64,000 nucleotides of DNA, from contig NZ_CP142104.1 of NCBI RefSeq assembly GCF_035751725.1, forward strand, positions 1,736,001 to 1,800,000. The letters are read 5' to 3'. The notes below the pieces were generated by a model. It was not told where the DNA came from, made no database searches, and saw only the letters and a list, made by a program, of their open reading frames with translations. Numbering within the stretch: position 1 is the stretch's first letter; every line of letters begins with the position of its first letter. Below, in pieces: positions 53,586 through 62,679 of the stretch. Position numbers and translations under genes: made by a program. Source of the DNA: Pseudomonas frederiksbergensis (GTDB taxonomy: Bacteria; Pseudomonadota; Gammaproteobacteria; Pseudomonadales; Pseudomonadaceae).

Positions 53586-56500
53586 TCAGGCGTGAGGTTT
53601 AGGCTCGTGCTCTTTTTCCAGGGCTTCAGTGTGACGCGGTGCGACTTCTTCAGCGGTGGGCTGAGGTTCGTCGAACGCCGGGGCTGGTTCGGCTGGGGTT
53701 TCAGCGACCGGGGCAGGGGCTGCCTCGGTGACTTCTTCCACGACCGGAGCCGGTTCGGCAGCAGGCGCTTGAGCGGCGGCAGCGGCAGCTTGTTCGGCTT
53801 CCTTCTGCAGGCGCTCGGCTTCACGCTTGCGACGACGTACTTCACGCGGATCGTTTGGAGCGCGACCGTTCGGGGTCAAGGCGCTGACAGGTGCAGGCTC
53901 TTCAACCGGGGCAGGTGCCTCGGCGACCACCGGGGCTTCGACCACCGGAGCAGGCTCGATCACCTCTGGCTCGACTGCTTTCACAGGCTCTGGTGTAGGC
54001 TCGGGCTCGACAACAGGGGCTGGTGCGGCTGGCTCAGCTGTCCAGTTGAACGCAGTCTGCTCCTCGCGGGCAGGCTCTGGTGCCTTTTCCTCAGCCGGTG
54101 CTTCGACGATCGGTTCGGCAGCAACCACTGGCGCCTCGACGATCGGTGCAGGCTTGGCCGCGATTTCAGCGTCAGGTTGGGCTTCACGTGCCGGTGCCAG
54201 TTCCACTTCTGGCGAAGCGGTGGCTTCTACCGGCGCAGTGGATTCGACGACAGGCGCTTCAACCGGCGCGCTTTCCACCGTGGCGGTAGCGCGTTCGGCT
54301 TGTTCGTGAGCCTGGGCTTCGGCCGGGGCGCTGATCGCGCTGCTGGCAACGGCCGCAGTCACGGCCAGGCCGGCGGCGAGGTCCGCAGCGCTTGGCGCTT
54401 CGGCGTTCTCGGTGGACTCGGATTCTTCCGAGCCTTCGATCACGTTGCCGTTGGCGTCGCGCTGGCGCTCACGACGGTTGCTGCGACGACGCTGGCCACG
54501 GGAGCGGCGACGTGGACGATCGCCTTCGGCGGTGTCCTGGCCGTCTTCCTGCAACTGCTCTTCGGTGTTCAGCACTTCTTCTTCGCTGGCAGCGGCGGCT
54601 GCCTGCTCGGCGCGAGGCTGGCGTTCTTCCCGTGGCGGACGCGGTGCGCGTTCTTCGCGAGGCTGGCGGGCCGGACGCTCTTCAGCAGTGGCAGCAGCGG
54701 CCGGGGCAGCATCCAGTGGCTCGCGCAGTTCCCGAACACGTTCCTCACGCTCGCCACGTGGCTTGCGGTCTTCACGCGGTGCGCGCGGCTGGCGTTCTTC
54801 ACGCGGCGGACGCGGCGCGCGTTCTTCGCGGGCTACGGCTGGCGCTTCCTCACGGACTTCGCGAGGCTGGCGTTCTTCACGCGGCTCACGTGGTGCGCGT
54901 TCTTCACGGGGTGCACGTTCTTCGCGAGGCTTGCGTTCTTCGTCGCGACGACCATTGCGGTTGCGGGTCTGCTGGCGACCGTTGCGACGCTCTTCGTTGC
55001 GGGCCGGACGCTCGGAGGCAGCAGGCTTGGCGACGGCGGCCGGGGCAGCCGGTTCTTCCTTGGTGGCGAACAGGCTGACCAGCGATTTCACCAAGCCTTT
55101 GAACAGGCTCGGTTCCGGGGCTGCGGCTGGAGCGGCAACCGGAGCGGCCACTTCGGTCGGGACCGGAGCGTTGGCGCGGGCCGGAGCGGTCTTGACCGCT
55201 GCTTCCTGGCGAACCAGTGTACGGGTGGCGGCGGCCGGCTGGACGTCTTCGACTTCAGCAGCGGCAGCAGCGATCTCGTAGCTGGACTGGTTGGTGTGGG
55301 CTTCCGGGCTGTCATCGCGCAGGCGCTGCACTTCGAAGTGCGGTGTCTCGAGATGATCGTTCGGCAGGATAACGATGCGGGCGCGGGTACGCAGTTCGAT
55401 CTTGGTGATCGAGTTGCGTTTTTCGTTGAGCAGGAACGCGGCAACCGGGATCGGCACTTGGGCGCGGACTTCGGCGGTGCGGTCCTTCAGGGCTTCTTCT
55501 TCGATCAGGCGCAGGATCGCCAGGGACAGCGATTCAACGTCACGGATGATGCCGGTGCCGCTGCAGCGTGGGCACACGATGCCGCTGCTTTCGCCCAGGG
55601 ATGGGCGCAGGCGCTGACGGGACATTTCCAGCAGGCCGAAGCGCGAGATACGACCAACCTGAACGCGGGCGCGGTCGGCTTCCAGGCATTCACGGACTTT
55701 CTCTTCCACGGCGCGCTGGTTCTTGGCCGGGGTCATGTCGATGAAGTCGATGACGATCAGGCCGCCGATGTCGCGCAGGCGCAACTGACGGGCGATTTCT
55801 TCGGCGGCTTCAAGGTTGGTCTGCAGGGCGGTTTCTTCGATGTCGCTGCCTTTGGTGGCGCGCGCCGAGTTGATGTCGATGGACACCAGGGCTTCGGTCG
55901 GATCGATGACGATGGAACCGCCGGACGGCAGCTCGACGACGCGCTGGAAGGCGGTCTCGATCTGGCTTTCGATCTGGAAGCGGTTGAACAGCGGAACGCT
56001 GTCTTCGTAGAGCTTGATCTTGCTGGCGTACTGCGGCATCACCTGGCGGATGAAGGTCAGGGCTTCGTCCTGGGCTTCGACGCTGTCGATCAGCACTTCG
56101 CCGATGTCCTGGCGCAGGTAGTCGCGGATGGCGCGGATGATCACGTTGCTTTCCTGGTAGATCAGGAACGGCGCGGAACGATCCAGCGAGGCTTCTTTGA
56201 TGGCAGTCCACAGTTGCAGCAGGTAGTCGAGGTCCCACTGCATCTCTTCGCTGCTGCGGCCCAGGCCGGCAGTGCGCACGATCAGGCCCATGTCGGCAGG
56301 TGCGACCAGGCCGTTGAGGGCTTCACGCAGTTCGTTGCGCTCTTCGCCTTCGATGCGACGAGAAATGCCGCCGGCACGTGGGTTGTTAGGCATCAGGACC
56401 AGGTAACGGCCGGCGAGGCTGATGAAGGTGGTGAGGGCTGCGCCCTTGTTGCCACGTTCTTCTTTTTCGACCTGGACGATGACTTCCTGGCCTTCGCTCA

Positions 56501-56774
56501 GGACGTCCTTGATGTTGACGCGACCTTCAGGGGCTTTCTTGAAATATTCGCGGGAGATTTCTTTGAGGGGCAGGAAGCCGTGGCGCTCGGAGCCGAAATC
56601 GACAAAGGCAGCCTCAAGGCTTGGTTCGATGCGAGTAATCCGGCCTTTATAGATGTTGGCCTTCTTCTGCTCGCGTGCACCGGATTCGATATCCAGGTCG
56701 TAGAGGCGCTGGCCGTCTACCAGTGCAACACGCAACTCTTCGGGTTGAGTTGCGTTAATCAGCATTCTTTTCAT
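53586..56774 (-). CDS. rne: ribonuclease E
   Basis: This 1062-residue endoribonuclease scaffolds the RNA degradosome. The N-terminal catalytic half is canonical: [20 protein letters not shown], the S1 domain ([20 protein letters not shown]), the DNase I-like region ([20 protein letters not shown]) and the Zn-link CPRCSGTG. The C-terminal half is low-complexity: arginine/glutamate-rich repeats ([20 protein letters not shown]) and long Ala/Pro/Glu-rich tracts. ATG 56774 matches the universal RNase E start. No Shine-Dalgarno is obvious; a gtttccgg/ccggaaac hairpin (56787-56806) lies just upstream. Confidence 0.97.
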   Translation of the reverse strand: MKRMLINATQPEELRVALVDGQRLYDLDIESGAREQKKANIYKGRITRIEPSLEAAFVDFGSERHGFLPLKEISREYFKKAPEGRVNIKDVLSEGQEVIVQVEKEERGNKGAALTTFISLAGRYLVLMPNNPRAGGISRRIEGEERNELREALNGLVAPADMGLIVRTAGLGRSSEEMQWDLDYLLQLWTAIKEASLDRSAPFLIYQESNVIIRAIRDYLRQDIGEVLIDSVEAQDEALTFIRQVMPQYASKIKLYEDSVPLFNRFQIESQIETAFQRVVELPSGGSIVIDPTEALVSIDINSARATKGSDIEETALQTNLEAAEEIARQLRLRDIGGLIVIDFIDMTPAKNQRAVEEKVRECLEADRARVQVGRISRFGLLEMSRQRLRPSLGESSGIVCPRCSGTGIIRDVESLSLAILRLIEEEALKDRTAEVRAQVPIPVAAFLLNEKRNSITKIELRTRARIVILPNDHLETPHFEVQRLRDDSPEAHTNQSSYEIAAAAAEVEDVQPAAATRTLVRQEAAVKTAPARANAPVPTEVAAPVAAPAAAPEPSLFKGLVKSLVSLFATKEEPAAPAAVAKPAASERPARNEERRNGRQQTRNRNGRRDEERKPREERAPREERAPREPREERQPREVREEAPAVAREERAPRPPREERQPRAPREDRKPRGEREERVRELREPLDAAPAAAATAEERPARQPREERAPRPPREERQPRAEQAAAAASEEEVLNTEEQLQEDGQDTAEGDRPRRRSRGQRRRSNRRERQRDANGNVIEGSEESESTENAEAPSAADLAAGLAVTAAVASSAISAPAEAQAHEQAERATATVESAPVEAPVVESTAPVEATASPEVELAPAREAQPDAEIAAKPAPIVEAPVVAAEPIVEAPAEEKAPEPAREEQTAFNWTAEPAAPAPVVEPEPTPEPVKAVEPEVIEPAPVVEAPVVAEAPAPVEEPAPVSALTPNGRAPNDPREVRRRKREAERLQKEAEQAAAAAAQAPAAEPAPVVEEVTEAAPAPVAETPAEPAPAFDEPQPTAEEVAPRHTEALEKEHEPKPHA

Positions 56775-57409
56775 GTAGTACCGTCGGTTTCCGGGCTGCC
56801 GGAAACGGCGTTCGGCACACACGACTTCTCACGGTCGGTGTCAGGTGCGTCCTGGCGATGGCAGTGCCATTCCAGTGTCCAGCGAGTTCGGCCCAATGAT
56901 GGCGAAGTCGCGACGGACGCGTCCTGCTTGCTGGTACTCAAGCACTCAGTCAGGAGGAGGAATCAACCGGCGCCTGTGGACGAGATGAAGCGTCTAAATA
57001 TAAGCCTAGTGCTACACAGTCCGACGGTTGTACATCTCCACCCTACACGTATCCCTGATAATTCGGGTGCTGCCGCGCGCAGAATCCGCAGCGGGTTGGC
57101 ATTTACCGTGAGCTCCGAAAGGGGAGGTCACGCATCATGGCTAATTTAGGCGTTGTTTCCGAAGCTCTCGCTCGGGGTCGTTCCCGGGTGACTGCACTTT
57201 GTGAACTGGCCGTGAATGTGGCGCGCAAGGCGAGTCAGAACTCTGCTTTGCGGCGTATCTCAGGCCTCATGTCACCTGCGCTCGTTACACCTGCAAACTC
57301 TACCGTTACGTAGCGAAAGCCCCGTAGGACGGCCTCTCGTCCTCGTGAATTGCGTTGGTCAGGGCCGGTTTTTGACCGCTGGTCCACTGTCCAGCCACTT
57401 TTGGCGGCG
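56775..57409 (-). promoter_or_regulatory. long 5' leader of rne
   Basis: From the predicted promoter (57416-57444) to the start codon the rne transcript would carry about 635 nt of leader. In E. coli a long rne leader mediates autoregulation by RNase E cleavage, so the same is likely here. A hairpin at 56787-56806 lies close to the start codon. Apart from the small plus-strand frame at 57137 I see no gene. Confidence 0.55.
57137..57313 (+). CDS. possible 58-residue small protein between rne and rluC
   Basis: A frame with a GGGGAGG site 9 nt before its ATG encodes MANLGVVSEALARGRSRVTA, then a basic, helix-compatible stretch (ELAVNVARKASQNSALRRIS), and ends in PANSTVT. I do not recognise it. 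It lies antisense to the predicted rne leader and upstream of rluC, so it may be spurious; E. coli has a doubtful ORF (yceQ) in the comparable place. The strong ribosome-binding site is the main support. Confidence 0.3.
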   Translation: MANLGVVSEALARGRSRVTALCELAVNVARKASQNSALRRISGLMSPALVTPANSTVT

Positions 57410-57415
57410 TTCGCG

Positions 57416-57444
57416 ACTATAACAGCAATGATTAAGTGCTTCAA
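57416..57444 (-). promoter_or_regulatory. sigma-70 promoter of rne
   Basis: On the minus strand TTGAAG (57439-57444) and TATAGT (57416-57421) are separated by exactly 17 bp. The predicted transcription start is near 57409. It overlaps the region used by the divergent rluC promoter. Confidence 0.7.
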
Positions 57445-57457
57445 TTCCATAAAAAAT

Positions 57458-57466
57458 TGTTATGAT
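57458..57466 (+). promoter_or_regulatory. extended -10 promoter element of rluC
   Basis: TGTTATGAT is an extended -10 (TG-n-TATGAT, hexamer 57461-57466). No good -35 is present. Transcription would start about at 57473, at the rluC start codon, which implies a leaderless or nearly leaderless message. Confidence 0.5.
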
Positions 57467-57473
57467 CGCCGCC

Positions 57474-58430
57474 ATGACGACTACTGCCCCTTCGACCCCT
57501 GGCGTTCAACTGCTCGAGGTCTCGCCGGAATATGCCGGCCAACGAATCGATAATTTTCTTCTTGCCCGGCTCAAAGGCGTGCCCAAGACCTTGATTTATC
57601 GCATTTTGCGCAAAGGCGAAGTGCGAGTGAACAAAGGTCGGATCAAGCCCGAATACAAGCTCCAGGCTGGTGACGTGGTGCGCGTACCACCGGTTCGCGT
57701 GCCGGAACGTGATGAGCCGGTGCCCCTGGCCCAGGGCCTGTTGCAACGCCTGGAGGCCGCCATTGTCTTCGAAGACAAGGCGCTGATCGTGGTCAACAAG
57801 CCTGCGGGTATTGCGGTCCATGGCGGCAGCGGCCTGAATTTCGGTGTGATCGAAGCCTTTCGTCAGTTGCGCCCGGACGCCAAGGAGCTGGAACTGGTTC
57901 ATCGCCTCGACCGCGACACCTCCGGCTTGCTGATGATCGCCAAGAAACGCAGCATGTTGCGCCACCTGCACGAGCAATTGCGCGGAGATGGCGTCGACAA
58001 GCGCTACATGGCGCTGGTGCGTGGGCGCTGGGAGACCTCCGTCAAGCAGGTCCGGGCGCCGCTGCTCAAGAGCAACTTGCGTTCGGGCGAGCGCATGGTG
58101 GAGGTCAACGAAGAAGGCAAGGAAGCGCTGACCGTCTTCAAGGTGCTTCGGCGTTTTGGCGACTTTGCCACCATGATCGAGGCCAAGCCGGTCACCGGGC
58201 GTACCCACCAGATCCGCGTCCACACCCTGCATGCCGGGCACTGCATCGCTGGCGACACCAAGTACGGCGACGACGATTTCTCCAAGGAAATCCGCGATTT
58301 GGGTGGCAAGCGCCTGTTTCTCCATGCCTATATGTTGACGGTGCCGTTGCCTGACGGCGGCGAGCTGAAATTGCAGGCTCCCGTGGATGACATGTGGGCC
58401 AAGACCGTGGAGCGGTTGAGTGCATCCTGA
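57474..58430 (+). CDS. rluC: 23S rRNA pseudouridine(955/2504/2580) synthase
   Basis: The 318-residue RluA-family synthase modifies 23S rRNA. It has an N-terminal S4 domain ([20 protein letters not shown]) and the catalytic motif [18 protein letters not shown] with the essential aspartate. [19 protein letters not shown] and [14 protein letters not shown] also fit. ATG 57474 matches homologous starts; ATG 57462 overlaps the -10 element and is less likely. No Shine-Dalgarno is present. It is divergent from rne and overlaps the HAD gene by 11 bases. Confidence 0.96.
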   Translation: MTTTAPSTPGVQLLEVSPEYAGQRIDNFLLARLKGVPKTLIYRILRKGEVRVNKGRIKPEYKLQAGDVVRVPPVRVPERDEPVPLAQGLLQRLEAAIVFEDKALIVVNKPAGIAVHGGSGLNFGVIEAFRQLRPDAKELELVHRLDRDTSGLLMIAKKRSMLRHLHEQLRGDGVDKRYMALVRGRWETSVKQVRAPLLKSNLRSGERMVEVNEEGKEALTVFKVLRRFGDFATMIEAKPVTGRTHQIRVHTLHAGHCIAGDTKYGDDDFSKEIRDLGGKRLFLHAYMLTVPLPDGGELKLQAPVDDMWAKTVERLSAS

Positions 58431-59082
58431 TTACAAGCTGCTCATATTCGATTGGGACGGCACCCTGGCGAACTCTATCGGTCGGATCGTGGAGGCGATG
58501 CACGTTGCGTCGGACCGCACGGGTTTTCCTCAGCGTGACGACTGGGCGGTGAAGGGGATCATCGGGCTGGGGTTGCCGGAAGCTATTCGCAGCCTGTACC
58601 CGGAAATCGACGATGATGAGCTGATCGTTTTTCGCCAGCATTACGCTGATCATTACATCGCGCTGGAGGCCGAGCCATCCCCGTTGTTCGACGGTGTGGT
58701 CGATACCCTCCAGGCCCTGCGGAGCGAGGGTTATCGGCTGGCGGTGGCGACCGGCAAGGCGCGGCGAGGATTGGATCGGGTGCTCAAGGCCCATGGTTGG
58801 GACGACTATTTCGATATAACCCGTGCCGCGGATGAAACCGCGAGCAAGCCCCATCCTCTGATGCTTGAGCAGATCCTGGCTCATTGCGACATGCAGCCTG
58901 GACAGGCGCTGATGGTGGGGGATTCGTCGTTCGACCTGCAAATGGCCCGTAATGCAGGCATGGGTTCGGTGGCCGTCAGTTACGGCGCGCAGACAATCGA
59001 GGCGCTGAAGGCCTTCGAGCCGTGCCTGGCGATTGACCATTTTCCTGAGTTGCACGCCTGGTTGAGCCGGCGTGCCGATTAA
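58420..59082 (+). CDS. HAD-superfamily hydrolase, phosphoglycolate-phosphatase type
   Basis: This 220-residue HAD phosphatase has motif [13 protein letters not shown] (nucleophile Asp13), motif [14 protein letters not shown], the motif III lysine in ASKPHP, and motif [14 protein letters not shown]. The cap follows motif I, as in the Gph/PPase subgroup. GTG 58420 starts inside the end of rluC, a coupling arrangement conserved in pseudomonads (PA2974/PA2975 from memory). The physiological substrate is unknown. Confidence 0.92.
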   Translation: MHPDYKLLIFDWDGTLANSIGRIVEAMHVASDRTGFPQRDDWAVKGIIGLGLPEAIRSLYPEIDDDELIVFRQHYADHYIALEAEPSPLFDGVVDTLQALRSEGYRLAVATGKARRGLDRVLKAHGWDDYFDITRAADETASKPHPLMLEQILAHCDMQPGQALMVGDSSFDLQMARNAGMGSVAVSYGAQTIEALKAFEPCLAIDHFPELHAWLSRRAD

Positions 59083-59102
59083 GTTTTGTTGGAGATGCAT
59101 GC

Positions 59103-60092
59103 ATGACGGACGAATGGAAGGCGCCGGCCAAGGCGAGCGCCGAGAGCGGTGACGAAAAAAGCTGGAAACTGCTGGAGAAAACGCTGCTGGCCAGTGTCCA
59201 GGAGCAGCGTCGTTCCCGTCGCTGGGGGATTTTCTTCAAGCTGCTGACGTTCACCTATCTTTTTGCCGCGTTGATGCTGTTCACGCCGCTGATGAGCCTA
59301 GAGAAAGGTGCCGTGAGCGGTTCGGCCTACACTGCTCTGATCGACATTGAAGGCATGATCGCCGACAAGGAGCCTGCCAGCGCGGACAACATCGTCGGCA
59401 GCCTGCGGGCGGCGTTCGAGGATCCGAAGGCCAAGGGTGTGGTGCTGCGCATCAACAGCCCAGGCGGCAGTCCGGTGCAGTCGGGTTACGTCTACGACGA
59501 GATCGTCCGGTTGCGCGGGTTGCACCCGGATAAAAAGGTCTATGCGGTGATCGCCGATCTCGGCGCTTCCGGTGCCTATTACATTGCCAGCGCGGCGGAT
59601 CAGATCTACGCCGACAAGGCCAGCCTGGTCGGCTCCATTGGCGTGACGGCTGCCGGTTACGGTTTTGTCGGAACCATGGAAAAGCTGGGTGTTGAGCGTC
59701 GGGTCTACACCTCGGGCGAGCACAAATCGTTTCTTGATCCGTTCCAGCCGCAAAAGCCTGAGGAAACCGCGTTCTGGCAAGGCGTGCTGGACACCACCCA
59801 CAAGCAATTCATCGCCAGTGTCAAGAAAGGGCGGGGCGAGCGCTTGAAGGATAAGGAGCATCCGGAGCTGTTTTCCGGGCTGGTCTGGTCTGGCGAGCAG
59901 GCTTTGCCCCTGGGCTTGATCGATGGCCTGGGCAGTGCCAGCTCCGTGGCGCGGGATGTAATTGGTCAGAAGGACCTGGTGGATTTCACCATCGAAGAGT
60001 CGCCGTTTGACCGGTTCTCGAAGAAGCTGGGGGCGAGCATTGCCGAGCACCTGGCGATGTGGATGGGCTTCCAGGGGCCGGCGTTGCGCTGA
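59103..60092 (+). CDS. sppA: S49 family signal peptide peptidase SppA
   Basis: The 329-residue membrane protease has a cytosolic N-terminus, one helix (FKLLTFTYLFAALMLFTPL, about residues 42-60) and a periplasmic S49 domain. Hallmarks are VLRINSPGGSPVQSGYVYDE, the nucleophile region DLGASGAYYIASAADQIYAD and the lysine of the SGEHKSFLDPF segment. The length corresponds to the short, one-domain SppA. It degrades remnant signal peptides in the inner membrane. It is preceded by GGAGA and follows the HAD gene by 20 bp. Confidence 0.93.
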   Translation: MTDEWKAPAKASAESGDEKSWKLLEKTLLASVQEQRRSRRWGIFFKLLTFTYLFAALMLFTPLMSLEKGAVSGSAYTALIDIEGMIADKEPASADNIVGSLRAAFEDPKAKGVVLRINSPGGSPVQSGYVYDEIVRLRGLHPDKKVYAVIADLGASGAYYIASAADQIYADKASLVGSIGVTAAGYGFVGTMEKLGVERRVYTSGEHKSFLDPFQPQKPEETAFWQGVLDTTHKQFIASVKKGRGERLKDKEHPELFSGLVWSGEQALPLGLIDGLGSASSVARDVIGQKDLVDFTIEESPFDRFSKKLGASIAEHLAMWMGFQGPALR

Positions 60093-60133
60093 TTCGAGCA
60101 TGACGCGCTTCCTCGCCACGGCTGGTGTTCGAT

Positions 60134-60712
60134 TCAGGGGATCTGAACACCTTCTTCCAGCAACATATCCACAAGGCGAATCAGCGGCAGGCCGATCAGG
60201 CTCGTCGCGTCAGGGCCTTCGGTGCTCTGGAACAGGCTTACGCCCAGGCCTTCGGCCTTGAAACTGCCAGCGCAGTCGTACGGTTGCTCGGTGCGCAGAT
60301 AACGCTCCACGCGAGCCTCATCCAACGCCCGCATGTTCACAGTGAACGGTACGCAATCGACCTGGCATTTGCCGGTCTGGCTGTTAAGCAAGGCCAGGCC
60401 GGTCAGGAAGGTCACTCTGGCGCCACTGGCGGCCATCAGTTGCTCATGGGCGTTTTCGAAGGTGTGGGGCTTGCCCAGGATGCGTTCGCCGAGCACGGCG
60501 ACCTGATCCGAGCCGATGATCAGATGGCCTGGATGGCTGTCGGCCAGTGCCTGGGCCTTTTCCCGGGCCAGGCGCTTTACCAGCTCGACCGCGGCTTCGT
60601 CGGGGTGACGGCTTTCGTCGATGTCCGGCGAGCTGCAGACGAATGGCAGTCCCAGGCGGGCGAGCAGTTCCCGGCGGTAAACCGAGCTTGAGGCTAGTAA
60701 TAAAGGCAGCAT
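60134..60712 (-). CDS. Maf/YceF-like nucleoside triphosphate pyrophosphatase
   Basis: The 192-residue product starts MLPLLLASSSVYRRELLARL, the phosphate-binding start of the Maf family. It contains IIGSDQVAVLGERILGKP with the catalytic acidic residues, and DCAGSFKAEGLG. The YceF subgroup hydrolyses 7-methyl-GTP and related non-canonical nucleotides; the yceD-rpmF neighbourhood is the YceF context. ATG 60712 opens the first strand exactly. It is divergent from yceD. Confidence 0.93.
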   Translation of the reverse strand: MLPLLLASSSVYRRELLARLGLPFVCSSPDIDESRHPDEAAVELVKRLAREKAQALADSHPGHLIIGSDQVAVLGERILGKPHTFENAHEQLMAASGARVTFLTGLALLNSQTGKCQVDCVPFTVNMRALDEARVERYLRTEQPYDCAGSFKAEGLGVSLFQSTEGPDATSLIGLPLIRLVDMLLEEGVQIP

Positions 60713-60780
60713 GGCTATCTCCGATGGGCAGGAGAAGATTCTAGCCAGGCACGCAAGTGACGGACAGGGCTGAATTTCCT

Positions 60781-60808
60781 TTGACATGGCCCGGTGCATC
60801 CCTATAAT
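60781..60808 (+). promoter_or_regulatory. consensus sigma-70 promoter of the yceD-rpmF-plsX operon
   Basis: TTGACA (60781-60786) and TATAAT (60803-60808) are both perfect hexamers, 16 bp apart. Transcription should start near 60815, only about three bases before the yceD ATG. Confidence 0.85.
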
Positions 60809-60817
60809 GCTGCGCCT

Positions 60818-61345
60818 ATGTTGAATGACCCGATTCCACCTCACGTTGACCCGCGCAAATTGGCTGACCGTGGCACCACCCTCCAAGGTGAACTGCTGCT
60901 GGCCGATTTGAAGAGACTCTGCGACCCGCTTTCCGACGATGTCGGTACGGTCCAGGCCAAATTCGTTTTTGAACGAGATGAACGTAAATCTGTGGTGATC
61001 CACAGCTTTATCGACACTGAAGTCAAAATGGTTTGCCAGCGTTGTCTTGAGCTGGTCACCCTGCCGATCCACAGCGAATGCAGTTACGCCGTGGTGAAGG
61101 AGGGTGCGAATACCCAGTCGTTGCCGAAAGGTTATGACGTGCTGGAACTGGGCGAAGATCCTTTGGATCTGCAGTCACTGATCGAGGAGGAGCTTCTGCT
61201 CGCCTTGCCCATTGTGCCTGCTCATCATCCGGAAGAATGCCAGCAGCCGGCGGGAGCAGATGAGCCCGAACCGAGCGAGGACGAGGTAACGCGGTCCAAC
61301 CCGTTCAGTGTATTGGCGCAGTTAAAGCGTGACCCAAACGTTTAG
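60818..61345 (+). CDS. yceD: YceD/DUF177 family protein (23S rRNA accumulation)
   Basis: The 175-residue DUF177 protein has a CQRC pair in MVCQRCLELVTLPI and the conserved acidic region ELGEDPLDLQSLIEEELLLALPIVP with AHHPEEC near the end. YceD is linked to 23S rRNA accumulation and always precedes rpmF. The frame is open slightly upstream, but the consensus promoter ends ten bases before ATG 60818, so this message seems to be leaderless or nearly so. Confidence 0.92.
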   Translation: MLNDPIPPHVDPRKLADRGTTLQGELLLADLKRLCDPLSDDVGTVQAKFVFERDERKSVVIHSFIDTEVKMVCQRCLELVTLPIHSECSYAVVKEGANTQSLPKGYDVLELGEDPLDLQSLIEEELLLALPIVPAHHPEECQQPAGADEPEPSEDEVTRSNPFSVLAQLKRDPNV

Positions 61346-61358
61346 GAGTTAATCAATT

Positions 61359-61541
61359 ATGGCTGTTCAGCAGAACAAAAAATCCCGCTCTGCCCGTGAC
61401 ATGCGCCGTTCGCACGACGCTCTCGAGGCTAGCACCCTGTCTGTAGAAAAAACCACCGGTGAAGTTCACCTGCGTCACCACGTATCGCCAGAAGGCGTAT
61501 ACCGTGGCCGTAAAGTGATCGACAAGGGCGCCGACGAGTAA
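61359..61541 (+). CDS. rpmF: 50S ribosomal protein L32
   Basis: This is the standard 60-residue L32: [20 protein letters not shown], then [18 protein letters not shown]. The zinc-binding cysteines of the C+ form are absent, as usual in Pseudomonas. TAGGAG lies before the ATG. It is the second gene of the yceD-rpmF-plsX operon. Confidence 0.98.
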
Positions 61542-61545
61542 TCAC

Positions 61546-62556
61546 TTGTCCGCTCAAGTCATCGCGATTGACGCAATGGGCGGGGACTTCGGTCCCCGCA
61601 GCATTGTCCAGGCCAGCCTTGCTTGCCTGAATGCCACGCCCTCGCTGCACCTGACCCTCGTCGGTCAACCCTCCCTTCTAGAAGAAATGCTCAGCGGCCA
61701 ATCGGCTGTGGATCGCGCGCGCCTGTCGATCGTGCCGGCGTCCGAGGTTATCGCGATGGACGAAAAGCCGGCCCAGGCGCTGCGTGGCAAGCCCGACGCA
61801 TCGATGCGGGTAGCCCTTGAGCTGTTGCGCGATGGCAAGGTCCAGGCGTGTGTCAGTGCGGGCAACACCGGGGCGCTGATGGCGCTGTCGCGCTATGTCC
61901 TCAAGACCCTGCCCGGGATCGATCGTCCGGCGATGGTGGCGGCGATTCCGACCCAGCGCGGGTTCTGCCAGTTGCTTGACCTGGGCGCCAACGTCGATTG
62001 CAGCGCCGAACACCTGTTGCAATTCGCCGTGATGGGCTCGGTCGCAGCGCAAACCCTGGGCATAGCGCGACCTCGCGTAGCGCTGCTCAACATAGGCACC
62101 GAAGACATCAAGGGAAACCAGCAGGTCAAGCTGGCCGCGACGTTGTTGCAAAATGCCCGAGGCATCAATTACATCGGATTCGTCGAAGGTGATGGTTTGT
62201 ACCGTGGTGAGGCCGATGTGGTGGTCTGTGATGGCTTCGTTGGCAATATCTTGCTCAAGTCCAGCGAGGGCCTTGCGACCATGATTGGCCAGCGTATCGA
62301 GACGTTGTTCAAGCAGAGCCTGGCCTCACGGGTGGTGGGCGCCCTGGCGCTGCCGTTGATGCGTCGCTTGCAGGCGGACCTTGCGCCCGCTCGACACAAT
62401 GGCGCGAGTTTCCTCGGGTTGCAGGGGATCGTGATCAAGAGTCATGGTTCGGCAGGGGTGCAGGGGTTTCAAAGCGCCATCAACCGGGCTGTGATCGAGA
62501 TCCAGGAGAACCTGCCGGAACGCCTTCATGGGCGCCTCGAAGATTTGTTAACTTAG
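61546..62556 (+). CDS. plsX: phosphate acyltransferase PlsX
   Basis: PlsX makes acyl-phosphate from acyl-ACP, feeding phospholipid synthesis. The 336-residue protein begins at a TTG codon (61546), giving the family start [20 protein letters not shown]; the next ATG would cut into the first strand. [47 protein letters not shown] and [13 protein letters not shown] are typical. It follows rpmF by four bases. The TTG start may hold its translation below that of L32. Confidence 0.95.
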   Translation: MSAQVIAIDAMGGDFGPRSIVQASLACLNATPSLHLTLVGQPSLLEEMLSGQSAVDRARLSIVPASEVIAMDEKPAQALRGKPDASMRVALELLRDGKVQACVSAGNTGALMALSRYVLKTLPGIDRPAMVAAIPTQRGFCQLLDLGANVDCSAEHLLQFAVMGSVAAQTLGIARPRVALLNIGTEDIKGNQQVKLAATLLQNARGINYIGFVEGDGLYRGEADVVVCDGFVGNILLKSSEGLATMIGQRIETLFKQSLASRVVGALALPLMRRLQADLAPARHNGASFLGLQGIVIKSHGSAGVQGFQSAINRAVIEIQENLPERLHGRLEDLLT

Positions 62557-62626
62557 GCGTTTTCGTCCGACAATGCTTAAATGTGACCGGTCGGTTCAAG
62601 CCGCCATCCAACTGTCAGTTTCCTAG

Positions 62627-62649
62627 CGCCCCCAGGGGCGTCAATTTTT
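62627..62649 (+). terminator. terminator-like hairpin between plsX and fabD
   Basis: Stem cgcccc/ggggcg with a very short loop is followed after four bases by TTTTT. It lies 31 bp before fabD and could end the yceD-rpmF-plsX message or attenuate read-through into fabD. Confidence 0.45.
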
Positions 62650-62679
62650 GACGACAAGATCATTAGGGGCTTTGTTTTC

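Noticed and set aside
53490..57149. A 1219-residue open frame antisense to rne
   Set aside because: It is the mirror of the GC-rich, repeat-rich rne coding sequence. It has no family motifs, reads as low-complexity Phe/Gly/Arg-rich sequence, and the sense strand is an unmistakable RNase E.
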